This document shows, piece after piece, positions 18,675 through 26,168 of a DNA stretch of 64,000 nt. This DNA is from Aquipuribacter sp. SD81. Its GTDB lineage: Bacteria > Actinomycetota > Actinomycetes > Actinomycetales > JBBAYJ01. The stretch covers positions 62,001-126,000 of the forward strand of contig NZ_JBBAYJ010000011.1 of NCBI RefSeq assembly GCF_037153975.1. The letters run 5' to 3'. The position numbers and the translations under genes are program-made. Under the pieces are notes generated by a model that was not told the origin of the DNA, did not search any database, and saw nothing but the letters and a program-made list of their open reading frames with translations. The first letter of the stretch is position 1. Each line of letters begins with the position of its first letter.

Positions 18675-20780
18675 GTGACCGACAGCGCCAGCCGCACCCC
18701 CGTCCCGGCCGACGGCCAGCCGCACGCCCTGCCCGCCGACAACCCGTTCGCCGCACCGAGCCCGCTGCCCTACGGCCTGCCGCCGTTCGACGTCATCCGC
18801 CCCGAGCACATGGCCCCGGCGCTCGAGGCGGGCATGGCCGAGCAGCGAGCGCAGTGGGAGGCCGTCGCGACCGACCCGGCGCCGCCGTCGTTCGCGAACA
18901 CCGTCGAGGCGCTGGAGCGCAGCGGCGCGCTGCTCGACCGCACCCGGGCCGTCGTCTCCGCGCTGTCGAGCGCGCACGCCACCCCCGAGGTGCGCGCCGT
19001 CGACGAGCAGTTCGCCTCGCGCCTGTCCGAGCACCACGACGCGCTCGTGCTGGACGCCCGCCTGTGGCAGCGGCTGCGCACCGTCCACGCCGCGCGCGGC
19101 ACCGCCGGGCTCGCACCGGAGCAGCACCGGCTCGTCGAGCGCTACCACCTCGACTTCGAACGCGCCGGGGCCGGGCTGGAGGAGGCGTCGAAGCAGCGGC
19201 TGCGCGCGCTCAACACCGAGCTGGCGACCCTCGCCCAGCGCTTCAAGACCCTCGTGCAGGACGCGTCGAACGACGCCGCCGTCCACGTCACGGACGAGGC
19301 ACGGCTCGCCGGCCTCGGCGAGGCCGGGCGCGCCTCCGCCCGCCTCGCCGCGCGGGAGCGCGGCCTGGACGGCTGGCTGCTCACGCTCGTGCTGCCGACC
19401 CCGCAGCCGGCGCTCGCGGTCCTGGAGGACCGCGGGCTGCGTCGCGAGCTGCTCGAGGCGGCGACGGGTCGCGGCCTCTCCGGCGACACCGACACCCGAC
19501 CCGTCCTCACGCGGATGGCGGCGCTGCGGGCCGAGCGGGCCGCGCTGCTCGGCGCGGACAGCCACGCCCGTCACGTGCTCGCCGACCAGACCGCCGGCTC
19601 CCCCGAGGCCGTCGAGCAGGTGCTGCTGGGCATGACCGGCCCCGCGGCGCGCAACGCCGCGGCGGAGGCCGCCGAGCTGGAGGCCGCCATGGCCGCCGCG
19701 GGCGCCGAGGGACCGCTGGAGGCGTGGGACCACGCGTTCTGGACCGAGCGCGTGCGCCGGGAGCGCTTCCGCGTCGACGCCGACGACCTGCGTCCCTACC
19801 TGGAGCTGGACCGGGTGCTGCGCGACGGCGTGCTCCGCGCGGCCACCGACCTGTACGGGGTGCGCTTCACCGAGCGCCCCGACCTGCCCGGCTACCACCC
19901 GGACGTGCGCGTGTTCGAGGTGCACGACACCGACGGCAGCGGTCTGGGCCTGTTCGTGTGCGACTGGTTCGCGCGCGACACCAAGCGCGGCGGGGCGTGG
20001 ATGACGACCTTCGTCGACCAGTCCGACCTGCTGGGCGAGCGCCCCGTCGTGACGGTGTGCCTCAACGTGCCCCGCCCGCCCGACGGGCAGCCGGCGCTGC
20101 TGAGCCCCGGCGAGGTGGACACGGCCTTCCACGAGTTCGGCCACGCACTGCACGGGCTGTTCTCCGCCGTCACCTACCCGCGCTTCTCCGGCACGTCGGT
20201 GCCGCGCGACTTCGTGGAGTTCCCCTCGCAGGTCAACGAGATGTGGGCGTGGCACCCGGAGGTGCTGCCGCACTACGCGGTGCACCACGAGACGGGCGAG
20301 CCCCTGCCTGCGGACCTGGTGGCCCGGCTGCAGAACGCGCTCGGCTACGGCGAGGGCTTCCGCACCACCGAGTACCTCGCGGCCACGGTGCTCGACCTCG
20401 CGTGGCACTCGCTGCCGGCGGGCGAGCAGGTGGCGGCGGCGGACGTCGAGCGCTTCGAGGCCGACGTGCTCGCCCGGTACGGCCTGGACGTGCCGAGCGT
20501 GCCGCCGCGCTACCGCTCGACGTACTTCGCGCACGTGTTCGCGGGCGGCTACAGCGCCGGCTACTACGGCTACATCTGGAGCGAGGTGCTCGACGCCGAG
20601 CTCGTCGACTGGTTCGGCGAGAACGGCGGCCTCGTCCGCGCGCTCGGCGACCGGTTCCGCGAGGAGCTGCTGTCGCGCGGCGGGTCGGTCGACCCGATGG
20701 CCGCCTTCGAGTCGCTGCGTGGTCGCCCGCCCGCCCCGGAGCCGCTGCTGCGCCGGCGCGGCCTGCTGCCCGCCGCCTGA
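18675..20780 (+). CDS. M3 family metallopeptidase (Dcp-like)
   Basis: A 701-residue zinc peptidase of the oligopeptidase A / dipeptidyl carboxypeptidase family, which trims short peptides in the cytosol. The zinc site FHEFGHALHGLFS is near residue 485, with the third ligand region PSQVNEMWAWHPEVL downstream. The helical N-terminal half includes LPPFDVIRPEHMAPALEAGM, the usual family opening. No signal peptide is seen. The GTG start lies 10 bases after the c-di-GMP gene's stop on the same strand, so the two may be cotranscribed; an acetyltransferase follows after 11 bases. Confidence 0.92.
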   Translation: MTDSASRTPVPADGQPHALPADNPFAAPSPLPYGLPPFDVIRPEHMAPALEAGMAEQRAQWEAVATDPAPPSFANTVEALERSGALLDRTRAVVSALSSAHATPEVRAVDEQFASRLSEHHDALVLDARLWQRLRTVHAARGTAGLAPEQHRLVERYHLDFERAGAGLEEASKQRLRALNTELATLAQRFKTLVQDASNDAAVHVTDEARLAGLGEAGRASARLAARERGLDGWLLTLVLPTPQPALAVLEDRGLRRELLEAATGRGLSGDTDTRPVLTRMAALRAERAALLGADSHARHVLADQTAGSPEAVEQVLLGMTGPAARNAAAEAAELEAAMAAAGAEGPLEAWDHAFWTERVRRERFRVDADDLRPYLELDRVLRDGVLRAATDLYGVRFTERPDLPGYHPDVRVFEVHDTDGSGLGLFVCDWFARDTKRGGAWMTTFVDQSDLLGERPVVTVCLNVPRPPDGQPALLSPGEVDTAFHEFGHALHGLFSAVTYPRFSGTSVPRDFVEFPSQVNEMWAWHPEVLPHYAVHHETGEPLPADLVARLQNALGYGEGFRTTEYLAATVLDLAWHSLPAGEQVAAADVERFEADVLARYGLDVPSVPPRYRSTYFAHVFAGGYSAGYYGYIWSEVLDAELVDWFGENGGLVRALGDRFREELLSRGGSVDPMAAFESLRGRPPAPEPLLRRRGLLPAA

Positions 20781-20791
20781 GCGCGCGCGGC

Positions 20792-21430
20792 ATGGGCTTC
20801 GAGCCGTTCGGCGACACGCGTCCCGCCGACACGCCCTGGCCGTCGCTGGTGTGGCCGGTGCCGGCGGGCACCGTGCTCGGCGACGGCCGGGTCGAGCTCT
20901 CGGCGCTCGACCCGGACCGCGACGCCGCGGAGCTGCACGCCGCGCTCGACGACGACCGCGTGTGGCGGCACCTCGCCGGGCGCGCGGCCGACCCCGCAGG
21001 GCTCGCCGCGGTCCTGCGCGAGCGCCGGGACCACCTGGGCTGGCACCAGTGGTGCGTCCGCTCGGCGGTCACCGGGCAGGTGCTCGGCACCACGTCCTAC
21101 CTGGAGGTGTCCGTGCCCGACGCGCGTCTGGAGGTCGGCGCCACCGCCTACGCCCCGGCCGTCTGGGGCACGGCGGTCAACCCGGCGTGCAAGCTGCTCG
21201 TGCTCGGCCACGCCTTCGAGGTGCTGCGCGCGGGGCGCGTGCAGCTGAAGACGGACGTGCGCAACGAGCGGTCCCAGCGCGCGATCGAGCGGCTCGGCGC
21301 CCGTCCCGAGGGGCTCCTGCGGCGCTACCAGCGGCGCGCCGACGGCACGGTGCGTGACACCGCACTCTTCTCCGTGACCGCAGAGGAGTGGCCCGCCGTC
21401 CGGGAGGGCCTGCGCCGCCGTCTCGCCTGA
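20792..21430 (+). CDS. GNAT family N-acetyltransferase (RimJ/RimL-like)
   Basis: A 212-residue acetyltransferase. After a 30-residue lead (MGFEPFGDTRPAD) the GNAT fold shows VELSALDPDRDAAELHAAL, TTSYLEVSVPDARLEVGATA, a CoA-contact region LLVLGHAFEVLRAGRVQLKT and the family ending NERSQRAIERLGARPEGLLR. This is the RimJ/RimL-type GNAT subfamily, which acetylates protein N-termini or small amines; the substrate cannot be read. ATG 20792 is 11 bases after the M3 peptidase stop, consistent with one transcript. Confidence 0.85.
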   Translation: MGFEPFGDTRPADTPWPSLVWPVPAGTVLGDGRVELSALDPDRDAAELHAALDDDRVWRHLAGRAADPAGLAAVLRERRDHLGWHQWCVRSAVTGQVLGTTSYLEVSVPDARLEVGATAYAPAVWGTAVNPACKLLVLGHAFEVLRAGRVQLKTDVRNERSQRAIERLGARPEGLLRRYQRRADGTVRDTALFSVTAEEWPAVREGLRRRLA

Positions 21431-21475
21431 GCGCGGCCGTGTGCGGCCCGGCGCCGCGGACGGCAGGGTGCCAGG

Positions 21476-22507
21476 GTGCAGCTGCTGACCTCCGGTGCCC
21501 CGTGGCCTCTCCTGCCGAGCATCGTCGGTCTCGTCGTCGCGGCGGTCGTCATCGTCGTCACCGGCACGCGCATCACCGCGGTCGCCGACGAGATCGCCGA
21601 CCGGACCGGCGTCGGGGAGGCGCTCGCGGGGGCGGTGCTGCTGGGGGCGGTGACGAGCCTGCCCGGGCTCACGACCATCGCGGTCGGCGGGCTCGCGGGC
21701 GACGCGCAGTTCGCCTTCGCCAACCCCATCGGCGGCATCCTCATCCAGACGGTGTGGCTCGCGATCGCCGACCTCTACTACCGCAGGGTCAACCTCGAGC
21801 ACGCCGCGGCCTCCAGCGAGAACATCATGCAGGCGCTCGTGCTCGTGGGGCTCCTCACGCTGCCGGTCATCGCCTTCTCGACCCCCGAGGTCGCCGTCCT
21901 CGGCGTCCACCCGACGACCTTCGCCATCCCCCTGCTGTACGTGGGCGGGCTCGTGCTCGTGCGCGAGCAGCGCAACGACCCGATGTGGGAGCCGGTCCAG
22001 ACCGACGAGACGGTCCGCGACGAGCCGCAGGAGGGCACCGACCAGAGCAACCGGCGCCTCGCGATGTCATTCGTCGTGCTCGCGGCGAGCATGGCCGTCG
22101 CGGGCTGGGTCGTCGGTCGGGCCGGGCTCGGGGTGGTGGAGGCGACCGGCGCCTCCGGCAGCCTCGTCGGCTCGACCGTCACCACGGCGGTGTCGTCGAT
22201 GCCGGAGCTCGTCACGCTCATCGCCGCGGTGCGGATGCGCGCCCTCGCGCTCGGGGTCGGCGACATCGTCGGCGGCAACGTGTTCGACGCCCTGCAGGTC
22301 GCCGTCGCCGACGCCTTCTACCGGGACGGCTCGCTGTACGCCGACGTCGGCCCGACGGGGCTGCTGCTCACCGCGGCGGGGCTGCTCATGAGCGTCCTGC
22401 TCGCCGCGGGTCTGCTGCTGCGCGGCCGGCGCGGCATCGGCTTCGAGGGGGTCGGCATCCCGCTGGTGTGGGTCGCGGCGATCGTCGGCGTCGCGGTCCT
22501 GCAGTAG
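21476..22507 (+). CDS. CaCA-family sodium/calcium antiporter-like protein
   Basis: A 343-residue membrane protein with about ten hydrophobic segments in two halves. Each half contains an alpha-repeat of the cation/Ca2+ exchanger superfamily: GAVLLGAVTSLPGLTTIAVG in the first and TVTTAVSSMPELVTLIAAV in the second, the latter with the Glu expected to bind cation. GDIVGGNVFDALQVAVAD follows the second repeat. A cytosolic loop (REQRNDPMWEPVQTDET) separates the halves. The first repeat has Gly where Glu is usual (SLPGL), so ion specificity may differ. The GTG 21476 start gives a membrane-embedded N-terminus. Confidence 0.85.
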   Translation: MQLLTSGAPWPLLPSIVGLVVAAVVIVVTGTRITAVADEIADRTGVGEALAGAVLLGAVTSLPGLTTIAVGGLAGDAQFAFANPIGGILIQTVWLAIADLYYRRVNLEHAAASSENIMQALVLVGLLTLPVIAFSTPEVAVLGVHPTTFAIPLLYVGGLVLVREQRNDPMWEPVQTDETVRDEPQEGTDQSNRRLAMSFVVLAASMAVAGWVVGRAGLGVVEATGASGSLVGSTVTTAVSSMPELVTLIAAVRMRALALGVGDIVGGNVFDALQVAVADAFYRDGSLYADVGPTGLLLTAAGLLMSVLLAAGLLLRGRRGIGFEGVGIPLVWVAAIVGVAVLQ

Positions 22508-22525
22508 CCCTCGCTAGCCTCGGGC

Positions 22526-23332
22526 ATGCCCGACGCCGCGCGTGTCCCGAAGAAGCGGTACGAGAAGGAGCTCCTGCGCCTGCAGGCGGAGCTCGTCACG
22601 ATGCAGGAGTGGGTGCGCGCGACCGGTGAGCGGCTCGTCGTGGTGTTCGAGGGACGCGACGCCGCCGGCAAGGGCAGCACCATCAAGCGGGTCACGCAGT
22701 ACCTCAACCCGCGGGTCGCGCGCATCGTGGCGCTGCCCGCGCCGACGGAGCGCCAGCGCGGTCAGTGGTACTTCCAGCGCTACGTCGAGCACCTGCCCGC
22801 GGCCGGGGAGGTCGTGCTCTTCGACCGGTCCTGGTACAACCGCGCCGGCGTCGAGCGGGTCATGGGGTTCTGCACGCCGGAAGAGCACCGGCGCTTCCTC
22901 CACCAGTGCCCCATCTTCGAGCGCCTGCTCGTGGAGGACGGGATCATGCTGCGCAAGTACTGGTTCTCCGTCAGCGACGGCGAGCAGGAGGCGCGCTTCC
23001 GCTCGCGCCTGGAGGACCCCATGCGCCGCTGGAAGCTGTCGCCGATGGACCTGGAGTCGATCAGCCGCTGGGAGGACTACTCCCGGGCCAAGGACGAGAT
23101 GATGGTCCACACGGACATCCCCGAGGCGCCCTGGTGGGTGGTCGACAGCGACGACAAGCGCCGGGCGCGGCTCAACATGATCGCGCACCTGCTGTCGACG
23201 GTGCCGTACGACGCGAGCGCCGCTCCCCCGCCGCTCGTGCTGCCGGAGCGGCCGCCGTCGCGCGGGTACGAGCGCCCGCCCCGCGACACGCAGAACTACG
23301 TGCCGGACCACGCGGCGACGCTGCTGGCGTGA
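22526..23332 (+). CDS. ppk2: Polyphosphate kinase 2 family protein
   Basis: A 268-residue PPK2, which transfers phosphate between polyphosphate and nucleoside phosphates. Walker A is FEGRDAAGKGSTIKR, the RGQWYFQRYVEHLP block follows, and Walker B with the lid is LFDRSWYNRAGVERVMGF, then KYWFSVSDGEQEARF and the DDKRRARLN ending. Whether it makes ATP or GTP, or works on mono- or diphosphates, is not decidable by eye. Full length for a single-domain class. ATG 22526 is 18 bases after the antiporter stop. It is convergent with the vapC-like gene, 4 bases apart. Confidence 0.92.
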   Translation: MPDAARVPKKRYEKELLRLQAELVTMQEWVRATGERLVVVFEGRDAAGKGSTIKRVTQYLNPRVARIVALPAPTERQRGQWYFQRYVEHLPAAGEVVLFDRSWYNRAGVERVMGFCTPEEHRRFLHQCPIFERLLVEDGIMLRKYWFSVSDGEQEARFRSRLEDPMRRWKLSPMDLESISRWEDYSRAKDEMMVHTDIPEAPWWVVDSDDKRRARLNMIAHLLSTVPYDASAAPPPLVLPERPPSRGYERPPRDTQNYVPDHAATLLA

Positions 23333-23336
23333 GGAG

Positions 23337-23711
23337 TCACGCCAGCAGCGTCGGCACCTCGTAGGCGGGCAGCCGACGATCACGTGTGACCAGCACCAAC
23401 CCCTCGATCGCCGCCTGGGCGACGAGCATTCGGTCGAAGGGGTCACGGTGGTGATGGGGAAGACCGGCGACGGCACGCACGTGCTCCGGCTCGACGCCCA
23501 GCAGGGCGAAGCCCATGGCGACGGCGGCGTCACCGGGGTCCTCCGGCGGAGACAGGCGACCGAGCCCCTGCTCGATGGCGATCTCCCACAGCGAGGCCAT
23601 GCTCACGAGGACGTCGTTGGCCGGGTCCGCGAGCGCCGTCCGCGCGCTGCTCTCGACCGGTTCGTCCGTGAGCAGCCACAGCAGCACGTGCGTGTCGAGG
23701 AGGTACCTCAC
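23337..23711 (-). CDS. vapC: PIN-domain ribonuclease toxin (VapC-like)
   Basis: A 124-residue PIN-fold protein. YLLDTHVLLWLL carries the first acidic residue, MASLWEIAIEQG the second, DPFDRMLVAQA the third and LVTRDRRLPAY the fourth, the usual Mg-binding set of VapC RNases that cut tRNA or rRNA. GTG 23711 overlaps the antitoxin TGA by four bases. Forms reading further upstream would run inside the antitoxin gene and are rejected. The pair lies just outside attL, 283 bases from the repeat, on the chromosome side of the integrated element. Confidence 0.85.
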   Translation of the reverse strand: MRYLLDTHVLLWLLTDEPVESSARTALADPANDVLVSMASLWEIAIEQGLGRLSPPEDPGDAAVAMGFALLGVEPEHVRAVAGLPHHHRDPFDRMLVAQAAIEGLVLVTRDRRLPAYEVPTLLA

Positions 23712-23935
23712 TGCTCGTCGAAGTGCTCGGTGAGGTCGTCCTCCCACCCGTCACGGAACACCTCTGCGGCACGCCACCGCCCGAACACGCGGGGAGCCGT
23801 CCTGTCCGGTACGGCCACGAGCCGCGCCCGAGGTCGCCCGTTCTTGGCGATGACTATGTCCTCGCCGGCCGCCGCGCGCTCGACGAGGTCCGACAGCCGC
23901 GTCTTGGCCTCGTAGAGGTTGACCTGCGTGCTCAC
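23708..23935 (-). CDS. Phd/YefM-type antitoxin paired with VapC
   Basis: A 75-residue antitoxin. VSTQVNLYEAKTRLSDLVER and GEDIVIAKNGRPRARLVAV are the DNA-binding Phd/YefM fold, and the acidic tail (FRDGWEDDLTEHFDEQ) is the part that usually wraps the toxin. Its stop overlaps the vapC-like start, the standard antitoxin-first order. GTG 23935 matches the family N-terminus; the frame upstream is not conserved in type. The pair is likely autoregulated through the antitoxin, though no operator stands out. Confidence 0.85.
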   Translation of the reverse strand: MSTQVNLYEAKTRLSDLVERAAAGEDIVIAKNGRPRARLVAVPDRTAPRVFGRWRAAEVFRDGWEDDLTEHFDEQ

Positions 23936-23993
23936 CGGACAAGGGTGCGACCTCTTGACCAGGTTGGTCAAGCAGGGGCGCCGTCAGCGGGTT

Positions 23994-24019
23994 GGGGACG
24001 AGCCGGCCTGTAAGCCGGG
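23994..24019. other. attL: 26-bp copy of the rnpB 3' end
   Basis: Identical over 26 bases to 36111-36136, beginning GGGGACGAGC and ending GTAAGCCGGG. The match stops on both sides (T against A before it, G against T after it). This copy is only the 3' tail of RNase P RNA, with no gene body attached, as expected for the displaced end of the target gene. Confidence 0.9.
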
Positions 24020-24035
24020 GACAGTTCCCGCAGTT

Positions 24036-24146
24036 CTCTGACCTGCCCGATCAGCGCTCGCTTCCGCTCTGACCTGCACTTATGCCGTTGGTCAGCGTTG
24101 AGTGCCGTTGGTCGCAAACGATGATCCTGCGGACTATCTGCGGACT
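24036..24146. repeat. Short repeats next to attL, candidate integrase arm sites
   Basis: CTCTGACCTGC occurs at 24036-24046 and 24067-24077, and its core CTGACCTGC is inverted at 36092-36100 next to attR. TGCCGTTGGTC occurs at 24083-24093 and 24103-24113, and TGCCGTT again at 36102-36108. CTGCGGACT occurs at 24127-24135 and 24138-24146, with GCGGAC variants at the end of the integrase gene. Paired repeats on both flanks suit integrase or excisionase binding. Confidence 0.5.
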
Positions 24147-24194
24147 GACCGCGGACCGCACAGCGTCACACCAGACCCGTGGAAGGGACCAACC

Positions 24195-25028
24195 ATGAAC
24201 GTAAACACCACAACCGCCGAACCGCTCGTCGTCACCGACGGCGCGCCGGACGACCTGACCATCGACGACGACACCCTGACGGTCGAGCAGATCGCCGAGC
24301 TGCCCGACGTGCAGCAGGTCGTCGTCGTGCGTGACCCGTCCCGGCCGGCAGGCCTGCACTCCGGCACGGTCGAGGGCTGGCGTCGGGTCGCGGTGCTGCG
24401 GGTGCCGGACCAGGCGACCGCCGACCGGCTCCTCGTGGGGCTCGCAAACGACGGCGGGGTCCTCGTGCCCCGGCCGCTGCTGGGGTGCCCGTCGTGGTGC
24501 GACCGCACGCCGGGCCACGGCTGGGACGACATCCTGTACGGCGAGGGCGAGGGCGGCGCGCTCGTCGTGGAGCGCACTCACGAGGGGAGGGTGCTCGCCG
24601 AGCCGTGGGCGCGGGTCGAGCTGCACCGGACCGACCGCTGGGAGGTCGCGCAGCAGCCGCAAGAGCGGGTGCTGTACGGCTCGCGAGTGCTGGTGACCGA
24701 CATCGGCCTCGACGGGCAGGGCTACCTTCACGACCCGGCCCACATCGAGCACCTGGGTGCCGCCGTGTCCGAGGCGTCGCGGCTGCTGGCGCAGGGCCGC
24801 GAGCACGGCGACCCGCTGCCAGGCCCCGGCAACGAGGGTCCGCGGCTCGGCGAGCGTGTCGTCGTCGACGAGAGGGTGCCGTCCGGCTACGTCGCGGTGA
24901 GCGACGTCGGGGGCCGCCCGGTGGCTGTGGTGTCGGGTCGGGACTCGCGTCCCACGCACGCGCGCCTGTTGCGGGCGGCCGGTTGGGAGCCCGGCGAGGA
25001 CGGGTGGGGGCCGGCCCGGCAGGAGTAG
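24195..25028 (+). CDS. Element-borne hypothetical protein with CPSWC motif
   Basis: A 277-residue protein with no function known to me. An acidic Thr/Asp-rich N-terminus (about residues 1-45) precedes GCPSWCDRTPGHGWDDILYG, a Cys-x-x-x-Cys..His arrangement like that in actinobacterial phage and plasmid proteins grouped as DUF6907, and then a beta-rich region (WARVELHRTDRW, GSRVLVTDIGLD). The Cys/His set could bind a metal. The C-terminus (HARLLRAAGWEPGEDGWG) is a separate small unit. ATG 24195 has GGAAGGGACC upstream. It is the first gene inside attL, and a strong hairpin follows it, so it is probably transcribed alone. Confidence 0.65.
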   Translation: MNVNTTTAEPLVVTDGAPDDLTIDDDTLTVEQIAELPDVQQVVVVRDPSRPAGLHSGTVEGWRRVAVLRVPDQATADRLLVGLANDGGVLVPRPLLGCPSWCDRTPGHGWDDILYGEGEGGALVVERTHEGRVLAEPWARVELHRTDRWEVAQQPQERVLYGSRVLVTDIGLDGQGYLHDPAHIEHLGAAVSEASRLLAQGREHGDPLPGPGNEGPRLGERVVVDERVPSGYVAVSDVGGRPVAVVSGRDSRPTHARLLRAAGWEPGEDGWGPARQE

Positions 25029-25060
25029 CGTCCGGCGCACCCTTCCCTGCCAAACGGCAC

Positions 25061-25099
25061 GAACCGCCCCGTTCGCCAGACAGGCGAGCGGGGCGGTTC
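25061..25099. terminator. Hairpin after the CPSWC gene
   Basis: GAACCGCCCCG and CGGGGCGGTTC form the outer stem, with TCGCC/GGCGA inside and AGACA as loop. It lies between two plus-strand genes of the element and ends 12 bases before the next start codon. Confidence 0.75.
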
Positions 25100-25111
25100 T
25101 AGGTTTCGGGG

Positions 25112-25480
25112 ATGCAAGCTGACTCGCGGTTCTCTATCCGCGTTACCAAGATCGAATCAAGGTCCGAGATCGCCGAGCTGGCAAAGTTCGCGAGCCTCGC
25201 CCGCTACGACTTCGAGCTGACGCCCCCGCTCGCCGACAGTGATGTCGTCACCTTCTCCGCCAAGTTCGTGACTCCTGCCGACGAGGACCACACGCGAGGA
25301 CTCGTGCACGACCTCACGCGACTCGTCGCGCTCGAGTCGATGACTTCCGGCCGCGCAGTGCAGGACGTTGTGGCCCAGCTCGTGGACAATCTCAAGCGGT
25401 GGGATGCGCCGCTGGATCGGCCCTTCTCTGACGGTCCGGGCATCGGCGAAGCCGATGGGCCTGCAGCTGGGGCCTCTTGA
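25112..25480 (+). CDS. Hypothetical protein, first gene of a two-gene cargo
   Basis: A 122-residue protein that I do not recognise. It opens MQADSRFSIRVTKIESRSEI, continues with two strand-like stretches (ARYDFELTPPL, VVTFSAKFVTPADE) and a helix rich in Leu/Val (GLVHDLTRLVALESM), and ends in a Gly/Ala/Pro tail. No signal peptide or membrane segment is seen. The start codon is ATG 25112. Its stop abuts or overlaps the next gene, which has an HEPN-like motif, so the two are probably cotranscribed and may act together, for instance as partner and ribonuclease. That relation is inference from gene order only. Confidence 0.6.
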   Translation: MQADSRFSIRVTKIESRSEIAELAKFASLARYDFELTPPLADSDVVTFSAKFVTPADEDHTRGLVHDLTRLVALESMTSGRAVQDVVAQLVDNLKRWDAPLDRPFSDGPGIGEADGPAAGAS

Positions 25481-25488
25481 CGCCCCCT

Positions 25489-25995
25489 ATGGACGCATTT
25501 TTTCGAGAACTTCGAGCCACTAGCACAGTCGGACTGCAGTACCTCGGCTTATGCATGACGTTGACCGTTCCGGACATCTGCGGCGCCCTAACCGCCACGA
25601 ACGGGAGAGCCAGTAAGGACCGGTACATCAGGTGGGTTGAGGAACGTCTCCATGGTTATGCCGATTGGGCAAGCGACCTATACAGCTTCCGTTGCTCACT
25701 GTTGCATCAAGGGAAGGCAATGCCCATGCACGGCCCACGCCTGCTCTTCGTCGAACGAGACGTGGCTAAGGGGTACGGCCACTTCCATATGATCACAATC
25801 GAGCAAGACGCTGGCAAGCCTGCGGCGCGGATAGTTGACGTGCCTCTGTTCATCGAAGATATGTGCAATGCCGCGGAGGTGTGGCTTTCCGAGGTACGTG
25901 ACACCGAGCCCTTCGTGACGAACTACACCACCTTTGCGCGTCGGCACCCCGAGGGCGTGCCGCCATTCGTTGTCGGGGGTCCCGTTTTTGGCTAA
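25489..25995 (+). CDS. HEPN-like protein with R-x4-H motif
   Basis: A 168-residue protein. The stretch LYSFRCSLLHQGKA contains Arg-x4-His, the RNA-cutting motif of HEPN domains; the family I recall with R-C/N-SLLHQG also shares the later PLFIEDMCNAAEVWL block seen here. Upstream helices (YIRWVEERLHGYADWASD) fit the HEPN bundle. HEPN proteins often act as toxin or abortive-infection RNases. Codon use is looser and GC clearly lower than in the chromosome, a sign of recent transfer. I use ATG 25489; TTG 25477, overlapping the previous stop, would add four residues. A 7-bp inverted repeat spans its stop codon. Confidence 0.65.
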   Translation: MDAFFRELRATSTVGLQYLGLCMTLTVPDICGALTATNGRASKDRYIRWVEERLHGYADWASDLYSFRCSLLHQGKAMPMHGPRLLFVERDVAKGYGHFHMITIEQDAGKPAARIVDVPLFIEDMCNAAEVWLSEVRDTEPFVTNYTTFARRHPEGVPPFVVGGPVFG

Positions 25996-25997
25996 AT

Positions 25998-26168
25998 CTA
26001 GCCAACGATGAACTCCACCACGCCGCCCGTCACCCGCACACCCTGCACAACCCCCTCCCGAGTCTCGTCGTCGAAGAGCACGCAGACGGGCATGGAGGGT
26101 GGCAGTGCAGACAGGACAGTTAGGACCCAGGCGACCGTCCCCTGACGCTCAAGGTCATCTCGACTCAT
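25998..26168 (-). CDS. Small protein downstream of the tape measure gene
   Basis: A 56-residue protein (MSRDDLERQGTVAWVLTVLS, then PVCVLFDDETREGVVQGVRV). The second part looks like two or three beta strands. Its ATG overlaps the tape measure stop codon by four bases (ATGA), so it is translated with that gene and would be the last gene of the minus-strand chain. No family is recognised; genes in this position in siphophages are usually small tail or tail-tip proteins, but this one is too short to assign. Confidence 0.55.
   Translation of the reverse strand: MSRDDLERQGTVAWVLTVLSALPPSMPVCVLFDDETREGVVQGVRVTGGVVEFIVG

Noticed and set aside
23337-23935. Toxin-antitoxin pair as cargo of the integrated element
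   Set aside because: It lies outside the direct repeats that define the element, so membership is not supported.
23994-24019. A second copy of RNase P RNA at 24 kb
   Set aside because: Only the 26-base 3' tail is present; conserved RNase P motifs occur only at 36.1-36.5 kb.
25988-26005. TTGGCTA-AATC-TAGCCAA hairpin as a terminator
   Set aside because: The stem is short and the T-run lies before, not after it on the plus strand; on the minus strand it is followed by A. It overlaps a stop codon and is probably incidental.
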